Shown one piece after another: positions 8,581 through 17,701 of a stretch of 64,000 bases of DNA (positions are counted from its first letter, which is position 1; each line of letters starts with the position of its first letter). The notes under the pieces are model-generated. The model saw only the letters and a program-made list of their open reading frames with translations. It searched no databases and was not told the DNA's origin. This DNA comes from Lachnospiraceae bacterium (GTDB lineage: Bacteria; Bacillota; Clostridia; Lachnospirales; Lachnospiraceae), in the NCBI GenBank assembly GCA_009911185.1, contig QXWW01000006.1, positions 62,001-126,000 on the forward strand, written 5' to 3'. The position numbers and the translations under genes are program-made.

Positions 8581-8623
8581 AGTATACAGGGGAAAAATGA
8601 TTTATTCTGTGACGAAGTCACAG
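8581..8623 (-). promoter_or_regulatory. Promoter and Crp/Fnr-type operator of the ferredoxin-thioredoxin operon
   Basis: Reading the minus strand, TATACT (8586-8581) is a good -10 without a recognisable -35 at 17 bp. A perfect inverted repeat CTGTGAC-N3-GTCACAG spans 8607-8623, and its centre falls at about -41 from the inferred start at 8574, the class II activator position. The site resembles Crp-family half-sites (TGTGA/TCACA) with a spacer one base shorter than in E. coli CRP. The convergent Crp/Fnr gene at 6742 is the obvious candidate protein. The divergent gene at 8737 could also be affected. Confidence 0.7.
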
Positions 8624-8736
8624 GACAAACCGTTTGTCAGCCGGCAGAGAAAAATATAAGCGGTATAATAAAACAAAAATGTATGGTATAATCTGCCTGG
8701 AGGGAAAATACGGAGAGAAAGGAAAGATAATACATT

Positions 8737-9678
8737 ATGAAAATTGTATTTTTAGATGCAAAAACCATTGGCGAGGACATGGATTTATCCGGTTATGAAA
8801 ATTTGGGGGAAGTGGTAAAGTATGATTTTTCTGCGCCCTGGGAGGTGGGAAAACGGGTCGCAGACGCAGACGTGATTGTGCTGAACAAGGTTCCCGTCAA
8901 TGCGGAAACCATCGGCGCGGCAAAAAACCTGAAACTGGTATGCGTTACGGCAACAGGAACCAATAATCTGGATAAAGAATATTTAGACAGCAGAGGGATT
9001 GCATGGCGGAATGTGGCAGGCTATTCGACAGAATCGGTTGCACAGCATACCTTCGCCATGCTGTTTTACTTATTAGAACATCTGCCCTATTATGACGAAT
9101 ACGTAAAATCAGAAAAATACGTGGATGACCGTATGTTTACGCACTTTGACCGGAAATTTTCGGAAATTAACGGTATGACCTGGGGAATTATCGGCATGGG
9201 CGCCATCGGCAGGCGTGTGGCAGAGCTTGCCGGGCTGTTTGGATGCAGCGTGATTTATTATTCGACCACGGGCAAGAACCGTCAGCCCGGCTACCGGCAG
9301 GTGTCGCTGGAAGAATTGCTGGAAAACGCAGATATTGTATCTGTCCATGCGCCGCTGACGAGCGATACGGAAAATCTCATGGATGAGAAAGCATTTTCAA
9401 GAATGAAAAAATCAGCGATTTTTCTAAATTTGGGCAGAGGTCCTATCGTCTCAGAACAGGCGCTTGCAGCTGCGCTCAACCAGGGGCACATTCGTGCGGC
9501 GGGACTGGACGTACTCTCTGTGGAACCTATGAGCAGCGATAACCCGCTGCGTGTTATTAAGGACAGTGACAGGCTGCTGATTACCCCGCATATTGCCTGG
9601 GCCAGCGTGGAGGCGCGGACAAGGCTGATGGCAATTATTCTGGAGCAGATTAAGGAATTTTTTCAATTCTCAGATTAA
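8737..9678 (+). CDS. D-2-hydroxyacid dehydrogenase (NAD-dependent)
   Basis: A 313-residue member of the D-isomer 2-hydroxyacid dehydrogenase family. The Rossmann motif GMGAIGRRVA lies at about 149-158; the catalytic Arg is in NLGRGP, the Glu in VLSVEPM and the His in LLITPHIAW. It interconverts 2-oxoacids and D-2-hydroxyacids (glycerate, lactate or hydroxypyruvate type); the exact substrate cannot be assigned. The start at 8737 follows GAAAGGAAAG. Its 3' end overlaps the convergent phospholipase-like gene by four bases. Confidence 0.92.
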   Translation: MKIVFLDAKTIGEDMDLSGYENLGEVVKYDFSAPWEVGKRVADADVIVLNKVPVNAETIGAAKNLKLVCVTATGTNNLDKEYLDSRGIAWRNVAGYSTESVAQHTFAMLFYLLEHLPYYDEYVKSEKYVDDRMFTHFDRKFSEINGMTWGIIGMGAIGRRVAELAGLFGCSVIYYSTTGKNRQPGYRQVSLEELLENADIVSVHAPLTSDTENLMDEKAFSRMKKSAIFLNLGRGPIVSEQALAAALNQGHIRAAGLDVLSVEPMSSDNPLRVIKDSDRLLITPHIAWASVEARTRLMAIILEQIKEFFQFSD

Positions 9679-10628
9679 CTGGGAATCCGGCAGTCCAGTC
9701 CGCTGTGATATGAATTGTTTCCGAGTTTTTCCAGCAGAAACTGGGTTTGCTGTTTTGAGCGGACGCATGTGAATGCGGGCAGGGAGTTAAAAAGGTTCAG
9801 AATCTTCAGATAATCGTTCTGCGCCTGTTCCATCAGCTCTAAAAAAGAATCTGTGAAGATTCGGGACTGCTGCCACGGGTTGCGCCAGGGAGTCTTCAGG
9901 ATATTCAGGGGGTCCATGTGCACAGTCTGCGTGTCGCCGGGTATCAGAGCGGATAACAGAGGATAGCCCAGAATGATTTGTTCCAGTTTGCAAAGATAGT
10001 TCTTTTTTTTGCCGGAAGGGTCATGCAGCCATCTGGTTCCAATCTGCATGGAACGTATGGAGGCATATATGACCGCATATAATACCCCGGATTTTGGATA
10101 AGTTTTACGGCAGGCGTAGTACAGCATGGAAGAGACGGTGCGAAGCTGCGTGCGAGTCAGCGGAATTGTGGAATTTTGCCGGAAAGCGGAAGGCGGACAG
10201 TGTTTATACAACTGCAGCAGTTTGGTATCGATAGCTGCTTCCAGTTCCATATGACAGCCGTGATAACGGCTGTTTTTTTGGGAAAAATTTGATTTCCAGT
10301 AGACGTACGGATGACAGCGCGTATCCAGAATATAGTGCCCCAGAAATCCGGCGGTATATGCGGCGGCAATTTGTTGTTCTTTTTTATTATGAAACAGTTT
10401 CTGACTCTCTAAAAGATGCTGTAAAAATCTGCCAGTACGTTCGGTATGCGCGATCGAGCCAATGTTGTTGGTATAAATGGCGGGAAGAAAATAAAAAAAT
10501 ATATCCGGTCCCTGCAGACCCAAACTGTAAGCTGCGCGTTGGCTGTGTATGGCTTGTTTTAAAGCGTTATGTTCAAGCTGCTGAAAGGCGTTTACGCCAA
10601 ACAGGTAATGTGTGGTAAAACCAGGCAT
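9675..10628 (-). CDS. Zinc-dependent phospholipase C family protein
   Basis: The N-terminus MPGFTTHYLFG and the later GHYILDTRCHPY carry the His/Asp pattern of the zinc-dependent phospholipase C / S1-P1-like fold seen in many Clostridia proteins of about 300 residues. No signal peptide is visible, unlike secreted alpha-toxin-type enzymes, so it is likely an intracellular paralogue of uncertain substrate. The start ATG at 10628 has an AGAGG site. It overlaps the dehydrogenase gene tail-to-tail by four bases. Confidence 0.8.
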   Translation of the reverse strand: MPGFTTHYLFGVNAFQQLEHNALKQAIHSQRAAYSLGLQGPDIFFYFLPAIYTNNIGSIAHTERTGRFLQHLLESQKLFHNKKEQQIAAAYTAGFLGHYILDTRCHPYVYWKSNFSQKNSRYHGCHMELEAAIDTKLLQLYKHCPPSAFRQNSTIPLTRTQLRTVSSMLYYACRKTYPKSGVLYAVIYASIRSMQIGTRWLHDPSGKKKNYLCKLEQIILGYPLLSALIPGDTQTVHMDPLNILKTPWRNPWQQSRIFTDSFLELMEQAQNDYLKILNLFNSLPAFTCVRSKQQTQFLLEKLGNNSYHSGLDCRIPS

Positions 10629-10818
10629 AATGAATCCTCTTTTCTAAAATATAGGGGCGTTCAGCCGCAAAAATCTTCATCTGGGCGGCACGTTATTAAT
10701 ATAGTATATCTGTTTTCCAGAAACATTCATAGAAAAAACAAAAACTTTCCGATCAACTTATTGCATCCATATGTACAAAAAGTTATACTGAATAAATAAA
10801 TTGGGAAAGGATGCATCT

Positions 10819-13800
10819 ATGACAGGGAATGGGCCAAATAGCAGAACAGGCGGGGAGAATGAGTATCCAAAAGAAGAGCCAAAGAAGATAAATCTGGATT
10901 CGTCAGCAAGCCGTGGGATAATGCCGCCGCGCAGCAGCAGTTTGGGCGTGTCTTTGCTGATGAAACAGTACAGGGAGAGAGAACGCCTGCATTTGCAGCA
11001 GATTCATATCAATGGGACAGTGGAGCTGGTTCCTCTTTTGCGGGTCTCTTACGGACAGATTCATGTGGAATTTACGATCGGAAACCGAAGAAAATATGTG
11101 CTCAAAAATACGCAGATTTTTGCGGATGCTTTAAGGCGCAGAGAGCTTGTGGCATATGGGAAAGAATTAGAATTTTATCATACGCTGGAAGCATTTTCAG
11201 AAAGAAGCAGACCCCTGGCAGAATTTCTTCTGCAGGAGGCAGAGATTCGAAAACTTACCGGTAAAAGCCTGGATTATTATGACAACAGAAAGGGACGTTA
11301 CGTTGCTGTCCACAGTGGAAATATGGATAATTTTTTTCAGGCGCTGGGAACGATGGAATTTGCTGTAGAGATGAATTACGCGCCCAGGAGCGTATGGCGG
11401 GTATCCCGGGAGAATTGTTCCCTGGACATGGTTATCCGGGGGGCAGCGGGCGGCGTGGTGCTTGAGACGGAGGCATTTTTCTATACATGTGGAAGAGCGT
11501 ATGTGTATTTGTGGAAAGAAGGAAACGTTTTTCCAATTCCCGTGGAAAATGCAAGGGAAATCGTGCCTTTCTGGGAGTATCTGGAGAAATATAAATACGA
11601 TGAATTTTTTGTCGACAGTGCGGAATTGCCGGTGTTTTGCAAAGAACTGCTTCCCGTTTTAGAACGCCATTATCTTGTGGAGAAACAGCAGTTTCATGAA
11701 GAGGATTATCTGCCGCTCAAACCGCAGTTTGAATTCTATCTGGATCATCCTGATCCGCAGACGGTGACCTGTGAAATATTTTCCGTATATGAAGAGCGAA
11801 AATATAATGTCTGCGAGAAGCCGCGGATGTTGGAATATCGTGATGAGCTGGAGGAGTTAAAGGCGAGAGAGGAGGCGGGAGTCTGGTTTCAAAATATAGA
11901 TCCTCAGAAGAAGCAAATGATTCTTACGGAAGATGAGGAGCGGTTGTATCAGTTTCTCACACAGGGCATTGCCGCGCTTTCTGAAATTGGCTCCGTGTAT
12001 ATCAGCGACGCTCTCAAATCTATGGAGGTCAGGGAAGCACCTCCGGTATCAGTGGGGGTGTCTCTGAAGGGAAATCTGTTGGAACTGACTTTAGAGAGCC
12101 AGGAGCTGCCGTTGCCGGAGCTGGTGAAAATCCTGTCTGCGTATAAGCGGAAACGCAAATTTTATCGTCTGCAGGACGGCAGTTTTCTTAATATGGAGGA
12201 GGGCGGGCTGGCGGCGCTTTCCCATATCCAGCAGGCATCAGGTATGAAAGCAGAACAGTGGGGGCGGGGCCGTGTGCCGCTGCCGAAATACCGGGCCTTA
12301 TATCTGGACTGCGAGCTGCGGAACCAGAAAGGGTTTTCTATCGTAAAAGACAAAAGTTTCCGGGCGTTGATACGGAATATGAAAACAGTGGAAGATAATG
12401 ATTTTGAGGCGCCCAGATCTCTGGATAAAATATTGCGCGCATACCAAAAGCAAGGATTTTTATGGCTGAAAACGTTGCGGGTAAACGGGTTTGCCGGTGT
12501 TCTTGCCGATGATATGGGGCTTGGCAAAACTTTAGAGGTGATAGCCTTCCTTCTGTCAGAATGGGAAGAAGGGCTTTGCAGTTCTCATTTTGCTCTGATT
12601 GTCTGTCCTTCCTCGTTGATCTATAACTGGGAAAAAGAGATTCAGCGGTTTGCACCCCAGCTTCGCACCGTGGCTGTGACAGGGACAGCTTCCGGGCGGG
12701 AAGCGCTGATTGGCAAAGCCGGTCCGCATGATATTCTTATTACTTCTTATGAATTGCTGCGCCGGGATATAGCATATTACGAAACATGCAGTTTTGGATA
12801 TCAAATCATTGACGAAGCGCAGTACATTAAGAACCATTTTACCAAAGCGGCCAGGGCGGTCAAGCAAATTAAGGCGGATTTCCGGGCGGCGCTTACGGGA
12901 ACGCCGATAGAAAACCGGCTGAGCGAGCTGTGGAGTATATTTGACTATCTGATGCCGGGATTTCTGTTTTCCTATCAGAGGTTTCGGGAAGAGCTGGAAA
13001 TCCCGATTGTCTCGGAGGAGGACGGCAAAGTTCAGGAGCGTCTGCGCAATATGATACGTCCTTTCGTTTTGCGCAGGCTGAAACAGGACGTGCTTAAGGA
13101 ACTTCCGGAGAAAATGGAGGAAGCTGTTTTTGCGAGGATGGAAGGAGAACAGGAGAAACTCTACCGCGCGCATGTGCAGCGGATTCAGATGATGCTTCAG
13201 GGGCAGTCAGAAAAAGAGCTGGCTTCACAGAAAATACAGATATTGTCAGAGCTGACCAGGTTAAGGCAGATCTGCTGTGATCCAGCGCTGGTGTATGAAG
13301 ATTATGAGGAAGAATCAGCGAAAAGCGCCATGTGTATAGAACTGATTCATCATGCCTTGCAGAGCGGACACAGGGTGCTGTTGTTCTCACAATTTACTGC
13401 GATGCTGGACAGGCTGCAGCAAAGGCTTAAAACGGAGCATATTTCTTATTTAAGCCTTACCGGAGCTGTCAGCAAGGAAAAACGTCTGCAGCTTGTGGAG
13501 GAATTTCAAAACGGGCGGACGCCAGTGTTTTGTATTTCTTTGAAAGCTGGCGGTACCGGATTAAATCTGACGGCGGCGGACATTGTAATCCATTATGATC
13601 CCTGGTGGAACGTCGCCGTGCAGAATCAGGCCACAGACCGGGCATACCGCATTGGGCAGAAGAATCCGGTGACAGTTTATAAACTGATTGCCGAAAATAC
13701 CATTGAAGAAAATATCTTGAAACTGCAGGAGAAAAAAAGCCGGCTGGCAGAACAACTGATAGGCAATGAAGGTTTTGAGGGCGTAAGGTTTACAAGAGAA

Positions 13801-13827
13801 GAATTACTGGAGCTGCTGGCATATTGA
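10819..13827 (+). CDS. SNF2-type DEAD/DEAH-box ATPase with bacterial SNF2-associated domain
   Basis: A 1002-residue superfamily 2 ATPase. The C-terminal half holds the two RecA-like lobes: Walker A in ADDMGLGKT (around residue 565-571), the DEAQ box at 665-668, TGTPIENRLSELWS, and motif VI QATDRAYRIGQ at about 937. The N-terminal half fits the bacterial SNF2-associated region. Related Firmicutes proteins often begin with a SWIM zinc finger, which I cannot see here. I use ATG 10819 with AAAGGA upstream rather than TTG 10801, which lacks a site. It probably translocates on duplex DNA or RNA polymerase complexes (RapA-like); it is encoded outside any recognisable defence operon. Confidence 0.9.
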   Translation: MTGNGPNSRTGGENEYPKEEPKKINLDSSASRGIMPPRSSSLGVSLLMKQYRERERLHLQQIHINGTVELVPLLRVSYGQIHVEFTIGNRRKYVLKNTQIFADALRRRELVAYGKELEFYHTLEAFSERSRPLAEFLLQEAEIRKLTGKSLDYYDNRKGRYVAVHSGNMDNFFQALGTMEFAVEMNYAPRSVWRVSRENCSLDMVIRGAAGGVVLETEAFFYTCGRAYVYLWKEGNVFPIPVENAREIVPFWEYLEKYKYDEFFVDSAELPVFCKELLPVLERHYLVEKQQFHEEDYLPLKPQFEFYLDHPDPQTVTCEIFSVYEERKYNVCEKPRMLEYRDELEELKAREEAGVWFQNIDPQKKQMILTEDEERLYQFLTQGIAALSEIGSVYISDALKSMEVREAPPVSVGVSLKGNLLELTLESQELPLPELVKILSAYKRKRKFYRLQDGSFLNMEEGGLAALSHIQQASGMKAEQWGRGRVPLPKYRALYLDCELRNQKGFSIVKDKSFRALIRNMKTVEDNDFEAPRSLDKILRAYQKQGFLWLKTLRVNGFAGVLADDMGLGKTLEVIAFLLSEWEEGLCSSHFALIVCPSSLIYNWEKEIQRFAPQLRTVAVTGTASGREALIGKAGPHDILITSYELLRRDIAYYETCSFGYQIIDEAQYIKNHFTKAARAVKQIKADFRAALTGTPIENRLSELWSIFDYLMPGFLFSYQRFREELEIPIVSEEDGKVQERLRNMIRPFVLRRLKQDVLKELPEKMEEAVFARMEGEQEKLYRAHVQRIQMMLQGQSEKELASQKIQILSELTRLRQICCDPALVYEDYEEESAKSAMCIELIHHALQSGHRVLLFSQFTAMLDRLQQRLKTEHISYLSLTGAVSKEKRLQLVEEFQNGRTPVFCISLKAGGTGLNLTAADIVIHYDPWWNVAVQNQATDRAYRIGQKNPVTVYKLIAENTIEENILKLQEKKSRLAEQLIGNEGFEGVRFTREELLELLAY

Positions 13828-13886
13828 CCTGCTGATACGCCGGGATGAGGTGAGATACACGAATACACTGGTTTGGGAGGAAGGTT

Positions 13887-14501
13887 ATGGAGCTGTTATA
13901 TGGAACTGCCAATGAAGGAAAACTGCTTGTTATGAGACGGGCGTTGGCCCCGATGGGAATTACCGTGACAGGGCTTAAAGAGCGCAAAATGGAAATTCCG
14001 CTTGTGCCAGAGACGGGAAGTTCTCTTATAGAGAATGCCAGAAAAAAAGCAAAAGCATATTTTGCAGCGTTTCAGTCGCCTGTATTTTCCTGCGACACGG
14101 GCTTATATTTTAAAAACGTGCCGGAGGAATTACAACCGGGGATCTATGTGCGCAGACCTCTGGGATATGAGATGACAGATGACGAGATGACGGCATATTA
14201 CAGAGGACTGGCAGAAAAATATGGGGATTTGCAGGCGCAGTACCGGAATGCGGTCTGCTTAGTCAAAAGCGCGCAGGAGATTTATGAAAGTGATGATTTA
14301 CGGTTGTCTGGGAAACCTTTTGTGATTACTTCCCGCCCCCATTCCAGAAGCCAGCCCGGTTTTCCCCTGGATCGGCTGTCCATTCAGATATCCAGCGGCA
14401 GGTACTATTATGAGCTGCCAGAGGATGCTCAGGATGAAGTGGCTCTGGGCGCGGGCATTTGCGAATTTTTTCTGAATACATTGGGCGGAATCAGAGAATA
14501 A
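13887..14501 (+). CDS. Non-canonical purine NTP pyrophosphatase-like protein (RdgB/HAM1 family)
   Basis: The 204-residue product matches the Ham1 layout: an N-terminal TANEGKL loop, the ENARKKAKAY helix after an E-T-G-S-S segment, the metal-binding SCDTGLYF, and a PGIY segment. It hydrolyses nucleoside triphosphates to monophosphates, classically ITP/XTP. Several positions differ from canonical RdgB (DTGL instead of DSGL, a divergent C-terminus), so this may be a paralogue with another substrate. A GGGAGGAAGG site precedes the ATG. It is 59 bp downstream of the SNF2 gene. Confidence 0.82.
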   Translation: MELLYGTANEGKLLVMRRALAPMGITVTGLKERKMEIPLVPETGSSLIENARKKAKAYFAAFQSPVFSCDTGLYFKNVPEELQPGIYVRRPLGYEMTDDEMTAYYRGLAEKYGDLQAQYRNAVCLVKSAQEIYESDDLRLSGKPFVITSRPHSRSQPGFPLDRLSIQISSGRYYYELPEDAQDEVALGAGICEFFLNTLGGIRE

Positions 14502-15026
14502 AACAAGCTCTCTGATAGGAAAAGGAACAATGATTGGAACATCGTTAGTTTACGGTAAAACCGTTGGTTGATGCCTTTTTGTTCAGGTAAAATAAACTTT
14601 CATAAAAGTTTCTGCATAGGAAAAAACAAGCAATAGTTTTAAATATTTAATTAGCAGAAAAAATACGCTCATATACATCTGGAAGAGGGTGAAACTTCAA
14701 AGGATGGCAATTCTGCAGAGCAGTTGGTTCAAGGTTTTTGTATTGGGAAAAGAATTGATTAATCATCGACATAATAAGTCAAAGTTGGTGTCAGTGTTAT
14801 TAGTTACATCATTACGGAAACAGCGAAAGCAAATAATCTGAAAGCAGATGATTTTTTAAATATTTTCCAAAACATTTGAATGAGACAGACTAAGAGTACT
14901 GTGAGTAATTGTTTTGAGGGGCGGATAAATTTTTGTCTGATCGCAGAAAGTAAGCCGCTCGTTAGAGGGCTAATTTGATGAGGTACTAATTATGTAGAGT
15001 TGACTTTTTTACTTATCTAATAAAAA
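14502..15026. other. AT-rich gene-poor border of the accessory island
   Basis: No intact gene is visible. Base composition becomes clearly AT-rich compared with the preceding genes. It holds a short transposase remnant (14778-14879), and further right a TGTTTTGAGGGGCGGATAAA stretch at 14910-14929 that has an imperfect copy at 17993 on the other side of the NACHT gene. It reads as decayed mobile-element sequence. Confidence 0.6.
14778..14879 (+). pseudogene. Decayed C-terminal fragment of an IS66-type transposase
   Basis: A 33-codon frame bounded by stops reads ...VSVISYIITETAKANNLKAD..., which resembles the conserved C-terminal S-x-I-x-T-A-K-A-N-x-L segment of IS66-family transposases. The catalytic DDE part is absent. 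Recognition is from memory of the family and was not checked against a database. Confidence 0.45.
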
Positions 15027-15056
15027 TTGGGTGAAAGAATTTTATCTTTCACCCAA
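15027..15056 (-). terminator. Intrinsic terminator of the NACHT gene
   Basis: A perfect 12-bp stem (TTGGGTGAAAGA / TCTTTCACCCAA) with a 6-nt loop. On the minus strand it is followed by TTTTTATT, a good U-run, and lies 87 bp after the NACHT stop codon. Confidence 0.85.
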
Positions 15057-15142
15057 GACCATAATAGTATTATATTGGTATAATGCTGTGTATTTCGTTA
15101 CAAAATCTCTTAAATCCAAATATATTTCTTCACTTATTAATT

Positions 15143-17701
15143 CTAAAGCAGTAATTTATCTACATTTGCTTTTAATTCTGGATCTAATGACATATATTTT
15201 TTATATTTAAACTGCATTTTATTAATGTCTCTAATATTTGCTCCTGCATTTTTTCCAATTTCAGCTATATCTGCACTTTCAAGCCTTTCAAATACTGTAT
15301 TTAAGCGAATATTTGAAAAATAAATTTGTGAGTAAAAATTATAGTTATAAAAATGCTGAAATTTAAATTTATTTGCTTCCATGTGTTCATTTAAATCTTG
15401 TCGTTTCTTGTTCTGTTTGAGAAATTGTTCTGCTTCCGGATATATTTTCAAAAATTCTCCAACACACTCAAAAATTGCAATATATTGATATTTATCAATA
15501 ATCATATCTCTATATTTATTATTAGAACATATAACATTAATAATAAATCTCTGATTATGAATACTTTTGATGTGCTTCTTGCAAAATTCTACGTTATTAA
15601 CTAAAAAATCAATAAATTGTTTTTTGTACACTTCATCATCTATAACCTGCATACATAAAACAAGCATATTCATAACATTGATTCTTTCGCCTATATTTTT
15701 AAATGATTTATTTAGTTTTTTAAAAAGAAATTCTACAATATCTTGATACTTATTCTCATTTTTCTGCTTGAACATGGCGAGCGTCAATTCAAATATTTCT
15801 GAATCCACATCAAATGTTTTCCATGCATTATATATATCTTCAACAATTGACATTCTTGTAAATATATATTGTGAATAAAAATATTCAAAGAACGAGCGGT
15901 GAAAAAACTTAAAACAATCTTCACCAGACGCTGGAACAAATAATTCCGTTCGATCTGAGCAAAATATTAAAAATTGATCAATGGCTAACTCTGTTTGGTT
16001 CTCTGAAACATATTTTGTTTTATAAATTTGAGTTAATTTTTCTTTTATTATATCCTTACTAACATCACTATTATTAGGTAGACAAAGATTAGCTAATTCC
16101 ATAAACGTATTATCTTTCATCAGAGTAGAGATAAGATTCCAATCGTACTTTTTTTGTGATTTTTCTTTTTCACGCTTATTAGAAATATATTCAAAGCATT
16201 TTTGATATAATTCTAACTTATTTTCTGGCAATTCTCTTTCTGCCTTATATATATTTATCAAAAGCGATAATACCAAAAAACTGTTCAAAAATCCTTTTTG
16301 AACTAAGACCTGTGTTTGCTGCAAAAAGGATTCTCTATCACTTTTGTCAAATTTACCTAATTTAATGATATTATCAACATATGTTTCTATTTGCACTCCA
16401 TCTAATGGTTCTATTTCAAGCACTTCAATATCCTTTTCTGGCAAAAAGCCTCTTGCTCTTGAGGTAATACACACTTTATTGTTAAGATTCTGATTTCTAA
16501 AATAATGAATCACATGACTATGTAATTCTTGCCGCTTTTCTTTATCTACCTCGTCTAATGCATCTAGTAATATGATGCATCGCCCTCTCTGTAGATAGTA
16601 ATTTATTAACTCTGTAGACACCCTGGAATCTTCGATAAGCGTCTCTCTTTTCATACTACTCTGCAGAAAATCAATAACTGGCATTGCTGAATCTGTACTA
16701 TTCATAAAGAAATTTTTTAATTCACCATAAATTACTATGTATTCATTTGAATCAACTATATTTAGTTTTTCGTGTTCTACAATCATTTTTTTCATAAATA
16801 AGGATTTTCCATAACCTGCTCCTCCAGTTACATATACTATGTTACTTCTTTCAAAAATATACTTCCAATCATCAAAGTCAACATCATTATTAATATTGTC
16901 TTTTAACTGCATTCTATATAAGGAGTTATTTCTTACATATCCGTATCTAAAGTTTAATCCATGAATCCGTTCTTCTCTTTGCATAAGAAATGGTGGGACA
17001 TAAAATTCGTTTATATTAAATTTATCCAATAAATATATATGTGCCATTTTATGATTGTCCTTTAAAATGGCAGTATAATATTCTTTATCATTTAAAAATT
17101 TTTTATTTTCATGAATCACATCAGTTTGTATACTCTGTTTTAAAATGGAAACAATTTCATCCAATTTTGATGTAATTCCATTTCCAAATATATTCATTTT
17201 ATTATTGACAAAAAATATCATTGCAGTTTCTTCCTGACTTAATTGCTCAAGAATATAATCACTACATAATATAAATGTATCCCTAAAAAAGGACATTAGA
17301 ATCTGTTTTTCTGGTTTTACAAGGACATCAGCATCTACATATCTTTTATGAAGATTATCTGCCAAAAAGGTTATAATATCCTGTTCTTCCAAATTTTTAT
17401 GTTTTCCATTCCTATCTAGAATTTCACTGGAAAAATTGTTCTTTAATTTTCCAGTAATAATATATGTAGTATAATTATTTATAGTATCAATAATTAATGG
17501 GCTTCTTATAAAATTCAAAAGTATTCCCGAATCGCATAATATTTCATATTTTTTATCTATTCTTTCAAGAACATATTTTTCTACATCTTTTTTCTCAAAA
17601 TTTGCTTTCCTATATTTAAACTGCCCTAATCCATACTTTCCAATATCACAAATAACGGATGCTATAATACTACATAATATACTATCAATAGTTGGATTCA
17701 T
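15143..17701 (-). CDS. NACHT-domain NTPase, candidate anti-phage defence protein
   Basis: An 852-residue STAND-type NTPase. Residues ~1-285 are an unrecognised mostly helical region that starts with a moderately hydrophobic helix (SILCSIIASVICDIG). The NACHT core has a Walker A GGAGYGKS (about 292-299), a Walker B of the NACHT type, CIILLDALDEV (about 373-383), a sensor-like ITSRARG, and the downstream winged-helix signature FFHRSFFEYFYSQYIF near 602. The last ~230 residues are helical without clear LRR or TPR periodicity. Bacterial NACHT proteins are established single-gene anti-phage systems that oligomerise on sensing phage products; that role here is inferred. An AGAGGGAG site precedes ATG 17701. 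The gene is far more AT-rich than its surroundings and lies beside transposase debris, so it was probably acquired. Confidence 0.88.
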   Translation of the reverse strand: MNPTIDSILCSIIASVICDIGKYGLGQFKYRKANFEKKDVEKYVLERIDKKYEILCDSGILLNFIRSPLIIDTINNYTTYIITGKLKNNFSSEILDRNGKHKNLEEQDIITFLADNLHKRYVDADVLVKPEKQILMSFFRDTFILCSDYILEQLSQEETAMIFFVNNKMNIFGNGITSKLDEIVSILKQSIQTDVIHENKKFLNDKEYYTAILKDNHKMAHIYLLDKFNINEFYVPPFLMQREERIHGLNFRYGYVRNNSLYRMQLKDNINNDVDFDDWKYIFERSNIVYVTGGAGYGKSLFMKKMIVEHEKLNIVDSNEYIVIYGELKNFFMNSTDSAMPVIDFLQSSMKRETLIEDSRVSTELINYYLQRGRCIILLDALDEVDKEKRQELHSHVIHYFRNQNLNNKVCITSRARGFLPEKDIEVLEIEPLDGVQIETYVDNIIKLGKFDKSDRESFLQQTQVLVQKGFLNSFLVLSLLINIYKAERELPENKLELYQKCFEYISNKREKEKSQKKYDWNLISTLMKDNTFMELANLCLPNNSDVSKDIIKEKLTQIYKTKYVSENQTELAIDQFLIFCSDRTELFVPASGEDCFKFFHRSFFEYFYSQYIFTRMSIVEDIYNAWKTFDVDSEIFELTLAMFKQKNENKYQDIVEFLFKKLNKSFKNIGERINVMNMLVLCMQVIDDEVYKKQFIDFLVNNVEFCKKHIKSIHNQRFIINVICSNNKYRDMIIDKYQYIAIFECVGEFLKIYPEAEQFLKQNKKRQDLNEHMEANKFKFQHFYNYNFYSQIYFSNIRLNTVFERLESADIAEIGKNAGANIRDINKMQFKYKKYMSLDPELKANVDKLLL

